Counted from the first letter of the stretch, positions 48,091 through 60,263 are shown. The stretch is 64,000 nucleotides of DNA from Aldrovandia affinis (GCA_029706075.1 JAINUG010000015.1:620001-684000), one strand, 5' to 3'. Numbers and translations are program-made. Notes: generated by a model from the sequence alone, not told the origin.

Positions 48091-49020
48091 TGATCGTTTT
48101 GACAAATGAATACATTTCCTTCCATTACCCTTTTTTTTGCAGACCCATGTCAAAACAATCTTATTTGTCCTAAGAATAAGGTTAAAGGACACTGATATAT
48201 ATAAAAGAAATCAGTAAATATGCAGTTAAAGATTTTCAACATCTATGGGGAGATTAAGGATTTAATATACAGGTAAACAGATGATTCATGCACAATTCTG
48301 TGGCATTGGGAAAAGCAACGAACAGGACTGGTGCAGTAGGGTCAATAGCTGGATACTCCCACAAGGTTTTCAACCAGATGTAAGCAAGCCTAATACAAAT
48401 CACTGAGCTATTTCAAAATAAAACCATAGCCTAATGTTCTGATGACTAAATGTAAAACAAATATAAATGTAACACTACAAAAATAAAGTTTATATGTACT
48501 TTATGTCCTAAACAGGTATTTTTAAGAAACGGTGGCACATCTTCAAATATACCTTTATTGAATAATCAGATGATTGAAAGAATTGACTTAAGTTAATTAG
48601 CTCCAAGTCCTGCCATCACAGGAAGGAGAGCTTAGACATTCCTGAACACAGTAGCTAACTACCTATGCACATTACTTGGTGTACAAGAGTGGTGAGCAAA
48701 TACAGCATTACATTTATTTTCTAGTCTTTAAAATATTGTATTCACAGAAAATGCAATCTACAGAATTTTGTGCAATGCATGTACATTTACCAAAATATTT
48801 TACTAGGGTTCTAGTTTTTACAAATTACAAATTTATTACTGTAAACTGGCAATCATCCAGTGCGCCCCCCAAAAAAAGTGCTCAGTACAAAATGCAAACA
48901 GGAGTAGAAAAATAAATACATGTAGAATGTATAAGGTAGCTCAATCTAGAACCCTAACCTCTGCTCTAGGATATGTTAAATAAACACAAAAGAACAGTTT
49001 TGCAAATCAATGTTTTATGA
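48091..49020. other. Intergenic DNA before the mief2 3' end
   Basis: AT-rich, no gene or repeat recognised. Confidence 0.5.
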
Positions 49021-49026
49021 GTTATT

Positions 49027-49032
49027 TTTATT
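49027..49032 (-). terminator. Polyadenylation signal of mief2
   Basis: TTTATT on the plus strand, AATAAA on the minus strand, 186 bp past the mief2 stop codon. Confidence 0.55.
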
Positions 49033-49217
49033 TTCTCAATTAGTGGCTCTGTATAATTTTATACTTGTTGGCAACAATTCTAGAGTTCTGCGATTATCCT
49101 TCAGATAATTAATTACACTGCCAAGCAACTAAGGTATCTGAGTGACATTCAGGTAAAGTTATCTTGTTATTACTGCTGATATGATAATTATATGTTTGGA
49201 AGAAAAAAACCAAATAT

Positions 49218-51325
49218 TTACATTTGTAACAGTATTTCTGGCTCAGATATGGCACAGTACAGCATAAAACCAATTTCATCTATCTCTTCTTCCGTGAAAT
49301 CAGATAGCAAATTTACTGTCTGCTTGAAGTAGCTGGGTAGACAACCTATTTCCAGGTAACTAATGATCTCAGTGATGGCCTGCTGGAATCTATCAGCCAA
49401 AGCAGCCTCTGTCCAATCGTATTCCTTCTCACTGAGATGCAAAATGACATTTGTCAGGTGTCCACCCGAGAGCTTCCTCAAAGGGGGGCTAGTTTTGCAC
49501 ACTGCCTTGAGGATTTTTAAGCACTGTTTTCGGAGACCACGGTCCTCTTCATCCAACTCTGCAAGCTTGGTGGTTTCGGAGGTATAAAGACTGTGGTACC
49601 AAGTGTTGTCAAAGTTGCCGGTGAACTCCAGTTGGGCGGTCAGTACAGTGTCATTCAAGCGTATGACGGGTAAGATGCTTAAGAATAGCTGGCGCTGTCC
49701 ATTCTTAATCTCTAGCTTCAGCTCCTGAGACCCCATCACTGGTCTGACCACACACTCAAGTGTGTTGCTGATCGAGGGCCAGTTCATGGTCTCCATCACA
49801 GACTTGTTCAGGACTTCAACTATTGTATTGGAAGACAGGTAACACCCAACCATGAATTTGTCCCAGAAGCTGCGGCCACGGGGAAAGTACTCCAGGTTTA
49901 CCCGGCGGACCATCCAGAACTGCGGTTTACTCAGGATCGTTTCCTCACCTGGGATCAGCTTCCATAGCACGTCCTCAATTTGCAAAGGCACTAGGAGACA
50001 GGCGTGGTCTGCAGTCACGACCTGGAGGTCGTCCAGCAGGGAACCGCCCAGGTGCATCTCCCCCAGGGGCATGTCGGGGTGCTTGGTGTGGAGGAAGCCT
50101 TGGATTTCTGTGCATATATCCAGAGCCTGTTGTTGAGCTTGACTCACTTCCTCCGCAGAGAGTGCTACATGAGAGTGGTAGTACTGCTGCAGCCTCTCCT
50201 GGAGGCTGACACACAGCTGGAGCCTCTTCACTTCAACCTTGGGCTTTTCTTCAATAGCACTGGATGGTTTGGATAACTCTGCTAAAGTACAATCAAAAGG
50301 TTGGGCTGCCTAAATTCACTTTTGTAAATAACAAAGCTGTTTCAGAGAATACGTCATACTTCAAATCAAATACTCAACAGCGTAAATATTATTTTTCCAC
50401 TTGTCTCTGCTTTTTCAAGATAACCTTCCCCCCAAGCCCCATGAACAAATCTGTTCACTTGAACCTAGAGAGAACATTCTGAAACAGACTTAAACATTCT
50501 GAAGATTTGAAGGACTAAAAATATTAAATGTTATTGGTCACCGCTTAACTCAAATTCAAATTCAAATCTACTTGAAACGGAAAAGCACTGCAACATTAAT
50601 ATTTGCACGTACTGTACATTTCTGAGACAGCCAAATACAAAATATTGAAGTACCTTTACGAGCTTTGGTAGCAGCAGCGATTTGCGTCATAACCACCCCC
50701 TCGATGCTTTTCCTCAGGAGCTTTGGGGATGCGCTAACCAGGCTCAGCTCCTCCCAGGCATCTATGGGCTTTTGGTCTGGTTTCTCATCATCTGGGACTC
50801 TGCCAGCACGTTCAATCAGCTGCAGCAGCACAAAACACGTATAGGAGCACTCGCACGTTTCTTTTTTGTGACTTTATAACTCATGGTTCTGTGTTACAGG
50901 AGTGGGAATAAATCATCTCAAGAGTAAACAAGATCCATTTACATTTACATTTTAGGCGTTTAGCAGACGCTCTTATCCAGAGCGACTTACACAGTTTACA
51001 TTTCTTTACATACAATCCATTTATACAGCTGGATATTTTACTGAAGCAATTCAGGTTCAGTACATTGCTCAAGGGTACAACAGCAGTGCCCCACCTGGGA
51101 ATTGAACCTGCAACCTCTGAGTTACAAGCCCAGCTCCCTAACCATTGCACTACACTGCCAGCCTATAATTCACAGGATTTAGGTCTGCTTACCCGTTTCA
51201 CGGCCAGCGTTGCTATTCCGAGAACCGCTGCTCCCCACCCCGAGCACCAAGCGGGCATTTGCAAGAAGGAAGTCGATAACGGCAGCAAAGCCATCCTCCC
51301 CCCTCCTCTTCCCTCGATAGTCCAT
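49218..51325 (-). CDS. mief2: Mitochondrial dynamics protein MiD49 (mief2), one-base frameshift in the first coding exon
   Basis: An outer mitochondrial membrane receptor that recruits the fission GTPase Drp1. Three coding exons on the minus strand: 51193-51325, 50654-50819 and 49218-50281. The N-terminus is MDYRGKRRGEDGFAAVIDFL followed by LANARLVLGVG, the start of the single membrane anchor. One extra G in the run at 51233-51236 then shifts the frame. In the other frame the anchor continues AAVLGIATLAVKR and joins exon 2 (LIERAGRVPDDEK) in phase. With that base discounted the product is 453 residues (human MIEF2 454). The large last exon carries the nucleotidyltransferase-like domain: LQVVTADHACLLVPL, RRVNLEYFPRG, HLTNVILHLSEKEYDWTEAA and EEEIDEIGFMLYCAISEPE. 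Sequence alone fits MIEF2 or MIEF1; the smcr8 neighbour argues for mief2. A SINE lies in the first coding intron. Confidence 0.92.
50937..51163 (-). mobile_element. tRNA-derived SINE in a mief2 intron
   Basis: Reverse-strand copy of the SINE at 22318-22551. The tail (ttagcagacgctcttatcca) is at the left, and the head with B-box GGTTCAATTCC and AGTGCAATGGTTAGG is at the right. It appears complete. Confidence 0.88.
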
Positions 51326-51351
51326 TTCTCTTTTTGCCTTTGCGATAGGCC

Positions 51352-54300
51352 CTATAAAACAGCAGATGCATCTTCAATACATGCATTTACTTTACAAGGA
51401 GCCCCCCCCACCTTCCTTTTTACCACTGATCTTACATTGCTTAAGCATGTAGCACATATCTTTTGTAGCAAAAAGATTAGGCCCCATTATTATGATTTTA
51501 TTATTCAAGGAATTGATACAATCATACTGATTTATCTCAGAGCCTAGTTCCCTGGATCATTGAAATGACCCTGTACTGGCATCAGTCTCCATGGAAGCAA
51601 AAACATCTGATGTGTTATGAACAGCCACCATTTTGTGTTTTCCAGTAACAGCTTATATTTAAAAAAATACAGATAAGACTTTTACTATCGGTACTCGAAA
51701 AGAAAAACATTTCCTTTCTGTAAAAAATCAATAAACCAAGTGATAGTAATCAGTAAGAAAATATGTTATAAGAGAGTCATGTGGCATAAAGTGACCTTCA
51801 AACCCTTTATCTTTATCAATCAATGGAAACATTCAAACTTTGTTTCGAGTTAAGGCATGGTTGCTTTGAAGCAAGCAACGTTACAGCTCAGTTCCTCCAA
51901 CCGAAAGATCACACTCCAATACCATAAGCACCTGGCACTGGCACGTCACTGAAATAGATATCCACGAGATATTTTGAGATATGTACATGCAAGTCAGTTT
52001 TTTTCCTATTTGATTTATTTACCTTCTCATTGAGAGGTTGTTGCCATTAGGAAAGTTTAAAGGTTAAGCATCAATTCTACTGTCAAAGGACAACTGGACT
52101 CAGAAGCTGCAGGTCTGATTGCTTAGGATATGCATTTTAATTCAACTGATATTATAATAATATATGGCTCCCAAAAGCCAAAAGTGGAATTAATATCATT
52201 AATGAATTGCCATTTTATGTTGGGTTATTTTATGCTGTCATTTTATGTTGGGCAGCACCTGGAGACAATTGCATAGTAAATGCACTATATACAAATATTT
52301 CTATTTATGTTTACTCAAATATTGATAAGAAAAAATAGAATGGAACTTTTATTTTGTGTTAAAGCACTTATATGATGATACAAGTAACCGAGTGAGGTTA
52401 TGGTCTGTCTGCCAATGAACACTGACAAAAGGCAATAATTGACAATGCAGGCACTGTGAAAACCTGTAGAGAACTACAAGACGGGACATTATTCTGAACA
52501 TAAACCATCTGCATAGCAATACATTATATTATAGGTACATGTAAAACTAAAAATTATTTTACTTTTTATTTTATTAAATGTCAGTAATAAATATAATAGC
52601 AATATAACATGTTTTGTGTATGAACCTTGTATTGCTGTTGGTCAACATTTGTCCTGCTATGTAAATGTTAGATTAATGGTTGCAGTAGCAGTGTTAATCT
52701 TATAAAACTTTGTTAGTCTGACTTCCTTCAGAGTGCTGCCAATTTCTGTAGTGACATTCTGAGGGTGACATTGAATAATTTGGTAATTGAATACGGGTGC
52801 AATGTGCACTGTCCTTGAACAGTGGTTGTATAAACCCAAATCATTTTGCACTTTTTCTTTATTTTAAGATTCAAAAACGATTTTGTATTTCGGCTTATTC
52901 AGAGTTTTCAAACTTACTAGGCTATACCATTTTTGTTTAATAGTGGCTTCTTACGAATGGAATATAATGATCCATCAGTTAGCCTACTATCGTTTGGCGT
53001 AGATAGACCAAATATATATACACACACACACACTACTGATCAAAAGTGTTAGAACACCCCCATTTTCCATTTTTTACTGAAATTTAAGCAGTTCAGGTCC
53101 AGTGAATAACCTGAAATGGTACTCGTATCATAATGCATATTCCAGATGAATTAGGCTACAGGGGAAACGATGGTCAAGTTGGGGCACTTTTGCACCTAGT
53201 TCATTTGATTCGAATACAAGTGCGGCATGGTTTGTTCGTTCTGTAAATGAATCGAATTGTGATCGTAAGCAGCTAGCGGAATAATCAAATCAAATCAGAT
53301 TTGTTTTTTTATAAACAAATCATAAAAAATTATCTTGCAAATTAATGATTTCCTGGCCTGAAACAAAGTAAACCTTGAAGTTAAAAAGTAGGTTTAAAAA
53401 CGTACTGTTTTCATCGTATCCAACGACACGACTTTGGTGTGGATAAGTCTAGTGCAGTGGAAACTATTTCTGTCCAGTAACTTATTAAAGTTATTATGGG
53501 TTGTTGGATTGCCACAATGTCTTCATCTTAACATAGACTATGTTCACGTTAATTTTGATTCCTATAACGTTAGCTGGCTGTTCAGGGAGCTAGCGTCTTA
53601 ACGTTATTGGTCTCTTACAGGGTTTTGTAGCTAAATAGGTTGGGGCCTTTTTCCACTGCAATGGTACTAGAACTTTTGGCTATTGTTTTACTTTCCATTC
53701 GCCAAGGGCCAGGTTCTGCAGAGTTCTCGCTTATGATTTTTGGTGACTGCCCAAGACGTGTGACTTACCATACCAAACATGACCTTGGGTGCAGGACTAA
53801 CAGCACTGTTTATCGCTGATTTAGCATAGTCCTGTTAGTTCCCGTTTTTTATTGTGCAATGGGAAAGGGGCTTTTGTTTGATGCGTTGTTGAAGTTGTAC
53901 GTTGTAAGTGAACATGGGTAACTGTTACCCTAAACAAACTTCACATCAGAACTGAATTCGTTTGTTTAAGTAGCTAGCAAGCGAAGTTAAAGTGTCTAGC
54001 ACAAACTATCCCAAATCTCGGCTAAGTAGTTGGCAGTTCGCGTTGGTTGTTCTGTCCAGCTTGCAAGGATCGCTCGGTAATTTCAGCTGCCTTAGGACGC
54101 TAACCAGTTAGCGAGCTACGATGAATGTATAAACATTAGCGACCTGGTATAGCTAAATCTGCTGGAATTATTCGATGTAGCTTGCTACATCGTTGACGTG
54201 CTTTATCTAGCGACAAGACAGCGTCTGTAGACGGGACGCAAAATAGGTAGCCAACTAATGAAACGTTAGCCAACTTCGTTAACGTCGATATCGTTAACTA

Positions 54301-54420
54301 GCCAGCTAGTTAGCCAACTTCTAAATGCATACCTTTGCAAACTTCACTAACGTTGGCCAATTAGCTCCCGCTAGCAAAGTAGCAGCTAGCTACCGTTACT
54401 GCTTATGTGTGCCAACTTAC
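51352..54420 (-). other. Probable first intron of mief2
   Basis: The first coding exon begins after an acceptor (TTTTATAG) at 51352, so an upstream noncoding exon is required. The interval is AT-rich. A fragment near 53030 (cactactgatcaaaagtgtt) looks like a Tc1-type end. No other gene was recognised. Confidence 0.45.
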
Positions 54421-54480
54421 CTCGTTTATGAGCGTTTCACTCGGTCCAAATCATTGTTTAGGGACCAGATGTAGTGTGAC
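54421..54480 (-). other. Candidate 5' UTR exon of mief2
   Basis: On the minus strand a strong donor (AACGAG|GTAAGTTGG) lies at 54420/54421, at the edge of a stretch full of GCTAGC and TAACGTTA-type sequence typical of teleost promoters. The upstream boundary of the exon is not known. Confidence 0.35.
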
Positions 54481-55009
54481 GTTCGCTAACCAGCTTGATT
54501 AGAAACTAGCAACCTTTCTATTTTAACTATCTATCTATCTAGCAAGGCACGTTAGCATTACTGTTATCGCAGCAACCAGACACAGTAGCCTGTGCTGCTG
54601 GTGACATTTCGTTGAACCAATGGCAATCGGCAAACTTGTGTTCACATGTCTCTAAATAGACCGACAGCTGCTGGTGAGAATATATTTTTTCAAGAGGGAG
54701 GGCGTGAAACTCGGAGAACGCAGCGTATTTCTCTCTTTGATGATTAACAGCTAAATATATTTTAGGGTAGTTATATTTCATGATTTTGTGAGTTTCTTAC
54801 TTTCCTTGCTTGCTTTTGAACATTAGAGCAAATTGAATAGCTAGCGTTGGCGAATCAATTCGACACAGAACGAAACAAAATCTGACTCGAAATAGCTGCT
54901 TTGTAGTTCTAGCTTGCAATATGCTGCTACAATATTAGACATGGGTTTAGCTACTTTGGAAGTCGTGTTCTGTTAAATGTTAAATAAAATAGATAAAGTG
55001 ACTTAATAG

Positions 55010-55310
55010 GGCGTTGAGCCAAAACGAACTGCCAGAACACCTTCAATGTGCCTTGGCATAGATGCTACAAATGTCTTGAACTCTATTGGAGGGATGTAAC
55101 ACCATTCCTCCAAGAGAAATTCCATCATATGGTTGGTGGTGGAGAACGCTGTCTCAGGCGATACTCCAGAATCTGTTCAATGAGAAAATTGTGACTGAGA
55201 CGGCCGTGGCATATGGTGTGCATAGGTACATTGTCATCCTGGAAAATACCATTCCCATCAGGATATAAATGCTTCACAATATTGTATTTATTGGCATTTA
55301 CCTTGCCCTC
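55010..55310 (-). mobile_element. Mariner-type relic, left part (host of nested elements)
   Basis: Starts tagggcgttgagccaaaacg and contains degraded transposase-like sequence on the minus strand. It resumes after the inserted elements at about 57030-57056 (agaaaaatgcaccccacacc), which shows that the MITEs between are later insertions. Confidence 0.55.
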
Positions 55311-55313
55311 TAG

Positions 55314-56520
55314 AGGCCTCTACATGCTTCTATGTAACTTGTGCGACTTCTTTGCGGTTCGCGCAATGCAAGAATGTCGCAAGCACTCTGCAATATACAG
55401 TGGGTTCGGAAAGTATTCAGACCCCCTTACATTTTTCACTCTTTGTCATATTGCAGCCATTTGCTACAATCAATTAATTTCATTTTTTTCCTCGTTCATG
55501 CACACACAGCACCCAATATTGTCAGAAAAACACAGACTTGTAGAAATTTTTTGCAGATTTATTACAAAATAAACACTGAAATATCACATGGCCATAAGTA
55601 TTCAGACCCTTTGCTGTGACACTTGTATATTTAACTCAGGTGCTGTCCAATTCTTCTGATCATCCTTGAGATGGGCCTACACCTTCATTGGAGTCCAGCT
55701 GTGCTTAATTATATTGATTGGACTTGATTTGGAAAGGCACACACCTGTCTATGTAAGGTCCCACAGTTGACAGTGCATGTCAGAGTAAAAACCAAGCCAT
55801 GAAGTCCTAGGAACTCTCCATAGACCTCCGAGATAGAATTGTGTTGAGGCATAGATCTGGGGAAGGGTATAAAAACATTGTTAAAGCATTGAAAGCACCC
55901 AGGAGAACAGTGGGCTCCATCATTGTGAGACTCTTCTTAGAGCTGGCTGTCTGGCCAAACTAAGTAACCGGGCAAGAAGGGACATGGTCAGGGAGGTGAC
56001 CAAGAACCCAATGGCCACTCTAAGAGAGCTTCAGAGTTCCTCTGCAGCGATGGGAGAACCTGGTAGAAGGACAAACATCTCTGCAGCACTCCCATCAATC
56101 AGACCTTTATGGTAGTGGCTAGACGGAAGCTACTTCTGAGTGAAAGGCATATGACAGCCCACCTGGGTTTGCCAAATGGTATTAAAGGACTCTAAGAGCA
56201 TCAGGAAAAAGATTATCCGGTCTGATGAGACACAAATTGAAATTTTTGGCCTGAATGCCAAGTGCTACCATGCTCGATGAACTAACTAGCTCGATGAACT
56301 GTGACCTATGAACTGACTATGACAGCTCTGCCTCCATTCGCTAACCAACCAATCAATGATGCGCAACATCTACGTGAACGGTTGCGCTGTGGTCACGAGT
56401 TTGATTTTTGTGCTAGCTACGCGACACCCTCTGAAACCCCCTCTGTGTAGGTTGCGTTGATGTTGCAGAGCCCTGGTTGTGTTGCTGTCACGTTGTTGTT
56501 GTTCGAGCATGAAGAGGCCT
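55314..56520. mobile_element. PIF/Harbinger-like MITE, copy A, split by a Tc1
   Basis: The left end AGGCCTCTACATGC is at 55314. The right end, GAGCATGAAGAGGCCT, is at 56505-56520. The Tc1 fragment 55398-56270 interrupts it. Its left arm (ttcgcgcaatgcaagaatgt) and right arm (ctacgtgaacggttgcgctg) are repeated in copy B. Confidence 0.7.
55398..56270 (+). mobile_element. Tc1-like transposon, 3'-truncated
   Basis: Begins with the typical end CAGTGGGTTCGGAAAGTATT next to TA. The plus strand carries a broken transposase from the DNA-binding region up to the first catalytic Asp (RSDET near 56219). The rest of the element and the right end are missing. Confidence 0.75.
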
Positions 56521-56542
56521 TTAAGAGGTTGAGTGGACCTTA

Positions 56543-57026
56543 AGGCCTCTACATGCTTCTATGTAAGTTGTGCGACTTCTTTGCGGTTCGCGCAATGCAA
56601 GAATGTCGCAAGCACTTCTGTACACTAGTAGGTGTCAATGTATTGAACAAGGTCGATTAAAGTTTTCAAAGTTCATGAAAGCAGGGAAACTCCTGTACCT
56701 TCAAACTTCTTCAGTTAATCTTTCCTGAAGCTGGTTCATTTTATACCGTGTTGAACAAATGATGCTATCTATCTACAGTATATCATTAGCTACTAGCTCA
56801 ATTAACTGTGACCTATTAACTATGACTATGACAGCTCCGCCTCCACTCGCTAACCAACCAATCAATGATGTGCAACATCTACGTGAACGGTTGCGCTGCG
56901 ATTTAGATTTTTGTGCTAGGTACGTGACACCCTCTGAAAACCCCTCTGCGTAGGTTGCATTGATGTTGCAGAGCCCTGGTTGTGTTGCTGTCACGTTGTT
57001 GTTGTTGTTCGAGCATGTAGAGGCCT
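56543..57026. mobile_element. PIF/Harbinger-like MITE, copy B, intact ends
   Basis: Inverted ends AGGCCTCTACATGC and GCATGTAGAGGCCT with a 3-bp target duplication TTA (56540-56542 and 57027-57029), as expected for PIF/Harbinger. Length is 484 bp, noncoding. It lies only 22 bp from copy A. Confidence 0.8.
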
Positions 57027-57117
57027 TTAGAGAAAAATGCACCCCACACCATAAACTTCTACATGCTCAAAGAACAACACAAGTTGGAAACTGAGTTTCC
57101 CTGCTTTCATGAAAACT

Positions 57118-57335
57118 TTACATTTACATTTTAAGCATTTAGCAGACGCTCTTATCCAGAGCGACTTACAAGATGTGCATTAATACATGGTAAGAACAAT
57201 CATAGTTTGTGCAAGAGATCAGTGTAGTAATACAGTGATAGTCATCGTTGTAGGCAGCTGCATACCATACCTGTAACACTGGGAAGGAAAAGGTTAGTAA
57301 ATTATTTTATTTTTTTGAGGAGTAAGCAAGGATAC
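57118..57335 (-). mobile_element. L2-like LINE 3' tail fragment
   Basis: Same 3' UTR and tail as 21172-21400 (tgtgcattaatacatggtaa block, ttagcagacgctcttatcca block). No coding part remains. Confidence 0.8.
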
Positions 57336-57494
57336 ATATACAAAAAGTATTGAAAAATAGGCAGTGTCTTGGAAGAAATCATCAATTTATTGTACTGATG
57401 TTGTTCTCACTAGACTTATAATTAAGGTTTTTGAAACTATACATACACATTATTAATAGTTCTCTTGTGACTGGGTAGATTGTTATAATTTAAA

Positions 57495-57800
57495 TCTACA
57501 GTGGTTCAGCCCCTTCTCAAGAAACCTAATCTGGATGCCCTGTCTTAAATAATCACAGACCGATTTCTAATCTACCGTTCATTGCTAAGATTTTAGAGAA
57601 AGTGGTCTCCAAGCAGGCATCCTTTTTGATTACAAACAGCCTTTTTGAAACAAATCTGTCTGGTTTTCAGCCAAACCACAGCACAGACACTGCCCTCCTT
57701 GAAGTAAACAACCTTATCATAACACACTGGTGACTATTTAATTTGAGTTCTGTTAGATCTCAGTGCTGCATTTGATAGCATTGATCATTGCATTTTAACC
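57495..57800 (+). mobile_element. Degenerate LINE reverse-transcriptase fragment
   Basis: The plus strand reads VVQPLLKKPNLDAL, then TDRFLI, then SGFQPNHSTDTALL-like sequence and DLSAAFDSIDH, with stops and small frame breaks. These are the N-terminal and first catalytic (A) motifs of L2/Rex-type reverse transcriptases. Confidence 0.7.
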
Positions 57801-58084
57801 CCATAGCACGTTCTCCTTTAAATATCATGGTTAAATGTACCGAAAATATGGACGTGTGTTATATGCACAGATCGGTGGGAATCTCGTCCTTTCAATAAGG
57901 CATGCCAATTCACATCAACTGCGACGTCGCAAAATAAATCCTGTCCTGATTCAAGGCAGGGTACTCCAGGAGAATAGCTGCTCCTTACCTTTGGTGAAGT
58001 CAAGAAGTCACAAAATATGACAGATCATTGATAGTGTGGGCATCCTGATCACGGTCTAATTGTGAAGGTCTTGTCTGGTTCTGC

Positions 58085-58170
58085 CCGCAGCGAGTTTCGA
58101 ACCGAGGGATCTCTGACGCGACAGAGCGATTAAGCTCGCTAAGCTAAAGACTCAAGTCCCTAACTCCGGG
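58085..58170 (-). mobile_element. tRNA-like fragment, possible SINE head
   Basis: On the minus strand GCTTAGCGAGCTTAATCGC is followed by a B-box GGTTCGAAACT. The rest does not fold convincingly as a tRNA. It could be a SINE head or a tRNA pseudogene. Confidence 0.3.
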
Positions 58171-59017
58171 AACTAATCGTACTCTTATCCACGTCACTCT
58201 GCAGCTGGTGCTCACCAGAGCCCATCCGCTACACTATGAACAAAAGTAGTGACCCTGTTTTGTCAGAAAGGCTAATAGTATGCACTTGTATGCATTGCTG
58301 AAACATTTTGTCTGAATTATCATCTGATATTACATGCATTTTGGCAAAATAGCCCAAAACTACAAGTCTTATATTGTACATAGAGCAAGTTGGCTGGTAT
58401 CCTTAATGATAGTTTAGTATTTTGGTCATCTGCCCTGGGCCCCCACAGAGATTTATTTTTCTGTTTGCTGAAAAGGCTTGTCATTATTAGTGCTGTATAG
58501 TTATTAATACAGTGCAATATAGTTTTATAGCCCCCTGATGGAGGTACAATTCTAAGGCCATGCATGTCAGACACAGACGATTAAGGGTGGTTTGCTTGTC
58601 TGGAGGTTTGGATCAGGTCTTGCATTTGGCTCAGAGATTAACTGTTATGTTAGGGTAATTGTTTCAGTCTGTAGAGCAAGGAAGCACTCAATACATCACT
58701 GAACTATGTTAATCAAATACTAGCACCTCTTTTCTTAACTTGAAATGTTTTCACTCATTTTCAAACATTGTATGTGGATACTCCTAAATAGGATAGTCCT
58801 AAACTGTTGATGTTACATTTACATTTTACATTTTAGTCATTTAGCAGACGCTCTTATCCAGAGCGACTTACAAAATGTGCATTATTACATGGTAAGATTA
58901 ATCATAGTCCGCGCCAGAGATCAGCGTCGTGACACGGTAATAGACAATCGTTGGCAGCTGCAACCGTACCTGTAACACAAGGAGGGAAAAGTTAGTTTAA
59001 AAGAAATATGTAACATA

Positions 59018-60263
59018 CACTATATGGCCAAAAGTCAGTGGACACCTGACCATCACACCTATATGAGCTTGTTGGACATCCCATTCTAAAACCATGGGCA
59101 TTAATATGGAGTTGGACCCCCCTTTGCTGCTATGACAGCTGCCACTCTTCTGGGAAGCCTTTCCACAAGATTTTGGAGTGTGTCTGTGGGACTTTGTGCC
59201 CATTCAGCCAAAAGAGCATCTGTGAGGTCAGGCACTGATGTTGGACGAGAAGGCCTGGCTCGCAATCTGCATTCTAATTCCTCCCAAAGGTGTTCAATGG
59301 GGTTGAGGTCAGGGCTCTGTGCAGGCCAATCAAGTTCCTCCACACCAAACTTGTCTAACCATGTCTTTATGGACCTCGCTTTGTGCACAGGGGCACAGTC
59401 ATGCTGGAACAGCAAAGGGCCTTCCCCAAACTGTTGCCACAAAGTTGGAAGCGCCCAATTGGCTATGTCTTCTTATCCTGTAGCATTAAGAATACTCTTA
59501 ACTGGAACTAAGGGGCCTATCCCAAACGCTGAGAAACAGCCCCAGACCATTATCCCTCCTCCACCAAACTTTACAGTAGGCACTATGCATTCCGGAAGGT
59601 AGCGTTCTCCTGGCATCCGCCAAACCCAGATTCGTCCATCAGACTGCCAGATAGTGAAGCGTGATTCATCACTCCAAAGAACATGTTTCCACTGCTCCAG
59701 AGTCCAGTTGCGGCGTGCTTTACAACACTCCAGCTGACGCTTGCCATTGCGCATGGTGATGTGAGGCTTGTGTGCAGCTGCTTGGCCATGGAAACCCATT
59801 CCATGAAGCTCCCAACGCACAGTTATTGTGCTGATGGTGCTTCCAGAGGCAGTTTGGTACTCTGTAGTGAGCGATTCAGCAGATGATAGGCGATTTTTAC
59901 GCGATATGCGCTTCAGCACTCGTCGGCCCCGCTCTGTGAGTTTGTGTGGTCTACCACTTCATGGCCAAGCTGTTGTTGCTCCTAGGCACTTCCACTTCAC
60001 AATAAAAGCACTTACAGTTGACCGGGGCACATCTAGTAGGGCAGAAATTTCACGACCTGACTTGTGGCAAAGGTGTCATCCTATAACAGTGCTGCGTTCA
60101 AAGTCACTGAGCTCTTTACGAACCATTCTGAATTCTAAATGTTTGTCTGTGGAGATTTCATGGCTATGTGCTGGATTTTATGCACCTGTTGGCAATGGGT
60201 GTGGCTGAAACACCTGAACTCAATAATTAGTAGGGGTGTCCACTGACTTTTAGCCATATAGTG
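59018..60263 (-). mobile_element. Tc1-like transposon with both ends
   Basis: Inverted ends begin CACTATATGGCCAAAAGTCA at the left and, in reverse complement, CACTATATGGCTAAAAGTCA at the right. TA precedes the left end; the right TA has mutated. Length of 1246 bp is typical for full Tc1 elements of fish. It carries the transposase pseudogene at 59101-60126. Confidence 0.92.
59101..60126 (-). pseudogene. Tc1 transposase with three nonsense codons
   Basis: One frame of 342 codons runs from ATG at 60126 to the stop at 59101, with no frameshift but three internal stops: TGA near 60078, TGA near 59960 and TAA near 59472. The N-terminal helix-turn-helix region is readable. The catalytic DDE residues remain visible in WSDESRF, FQHDCAPVHKA and PDLNPIEHLWEEL. 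Both TGA codons could derive from CGA by CpG decay. Inactive as read. Confidence 0.9.

Noticed and set aside
49852-50276. Plus-strand and shifted minus-strand open frames of 79 to 94 codons
   Set aside because: They are shadows of the large last exon of mief2.
58085-58170. A functional tRNA gene
   Set aside because: Only a B-box-like segment is convincing; the acceptor stem and anticodon arm do not pair, so it is reported as a tRNA-like fragment at low confidence.
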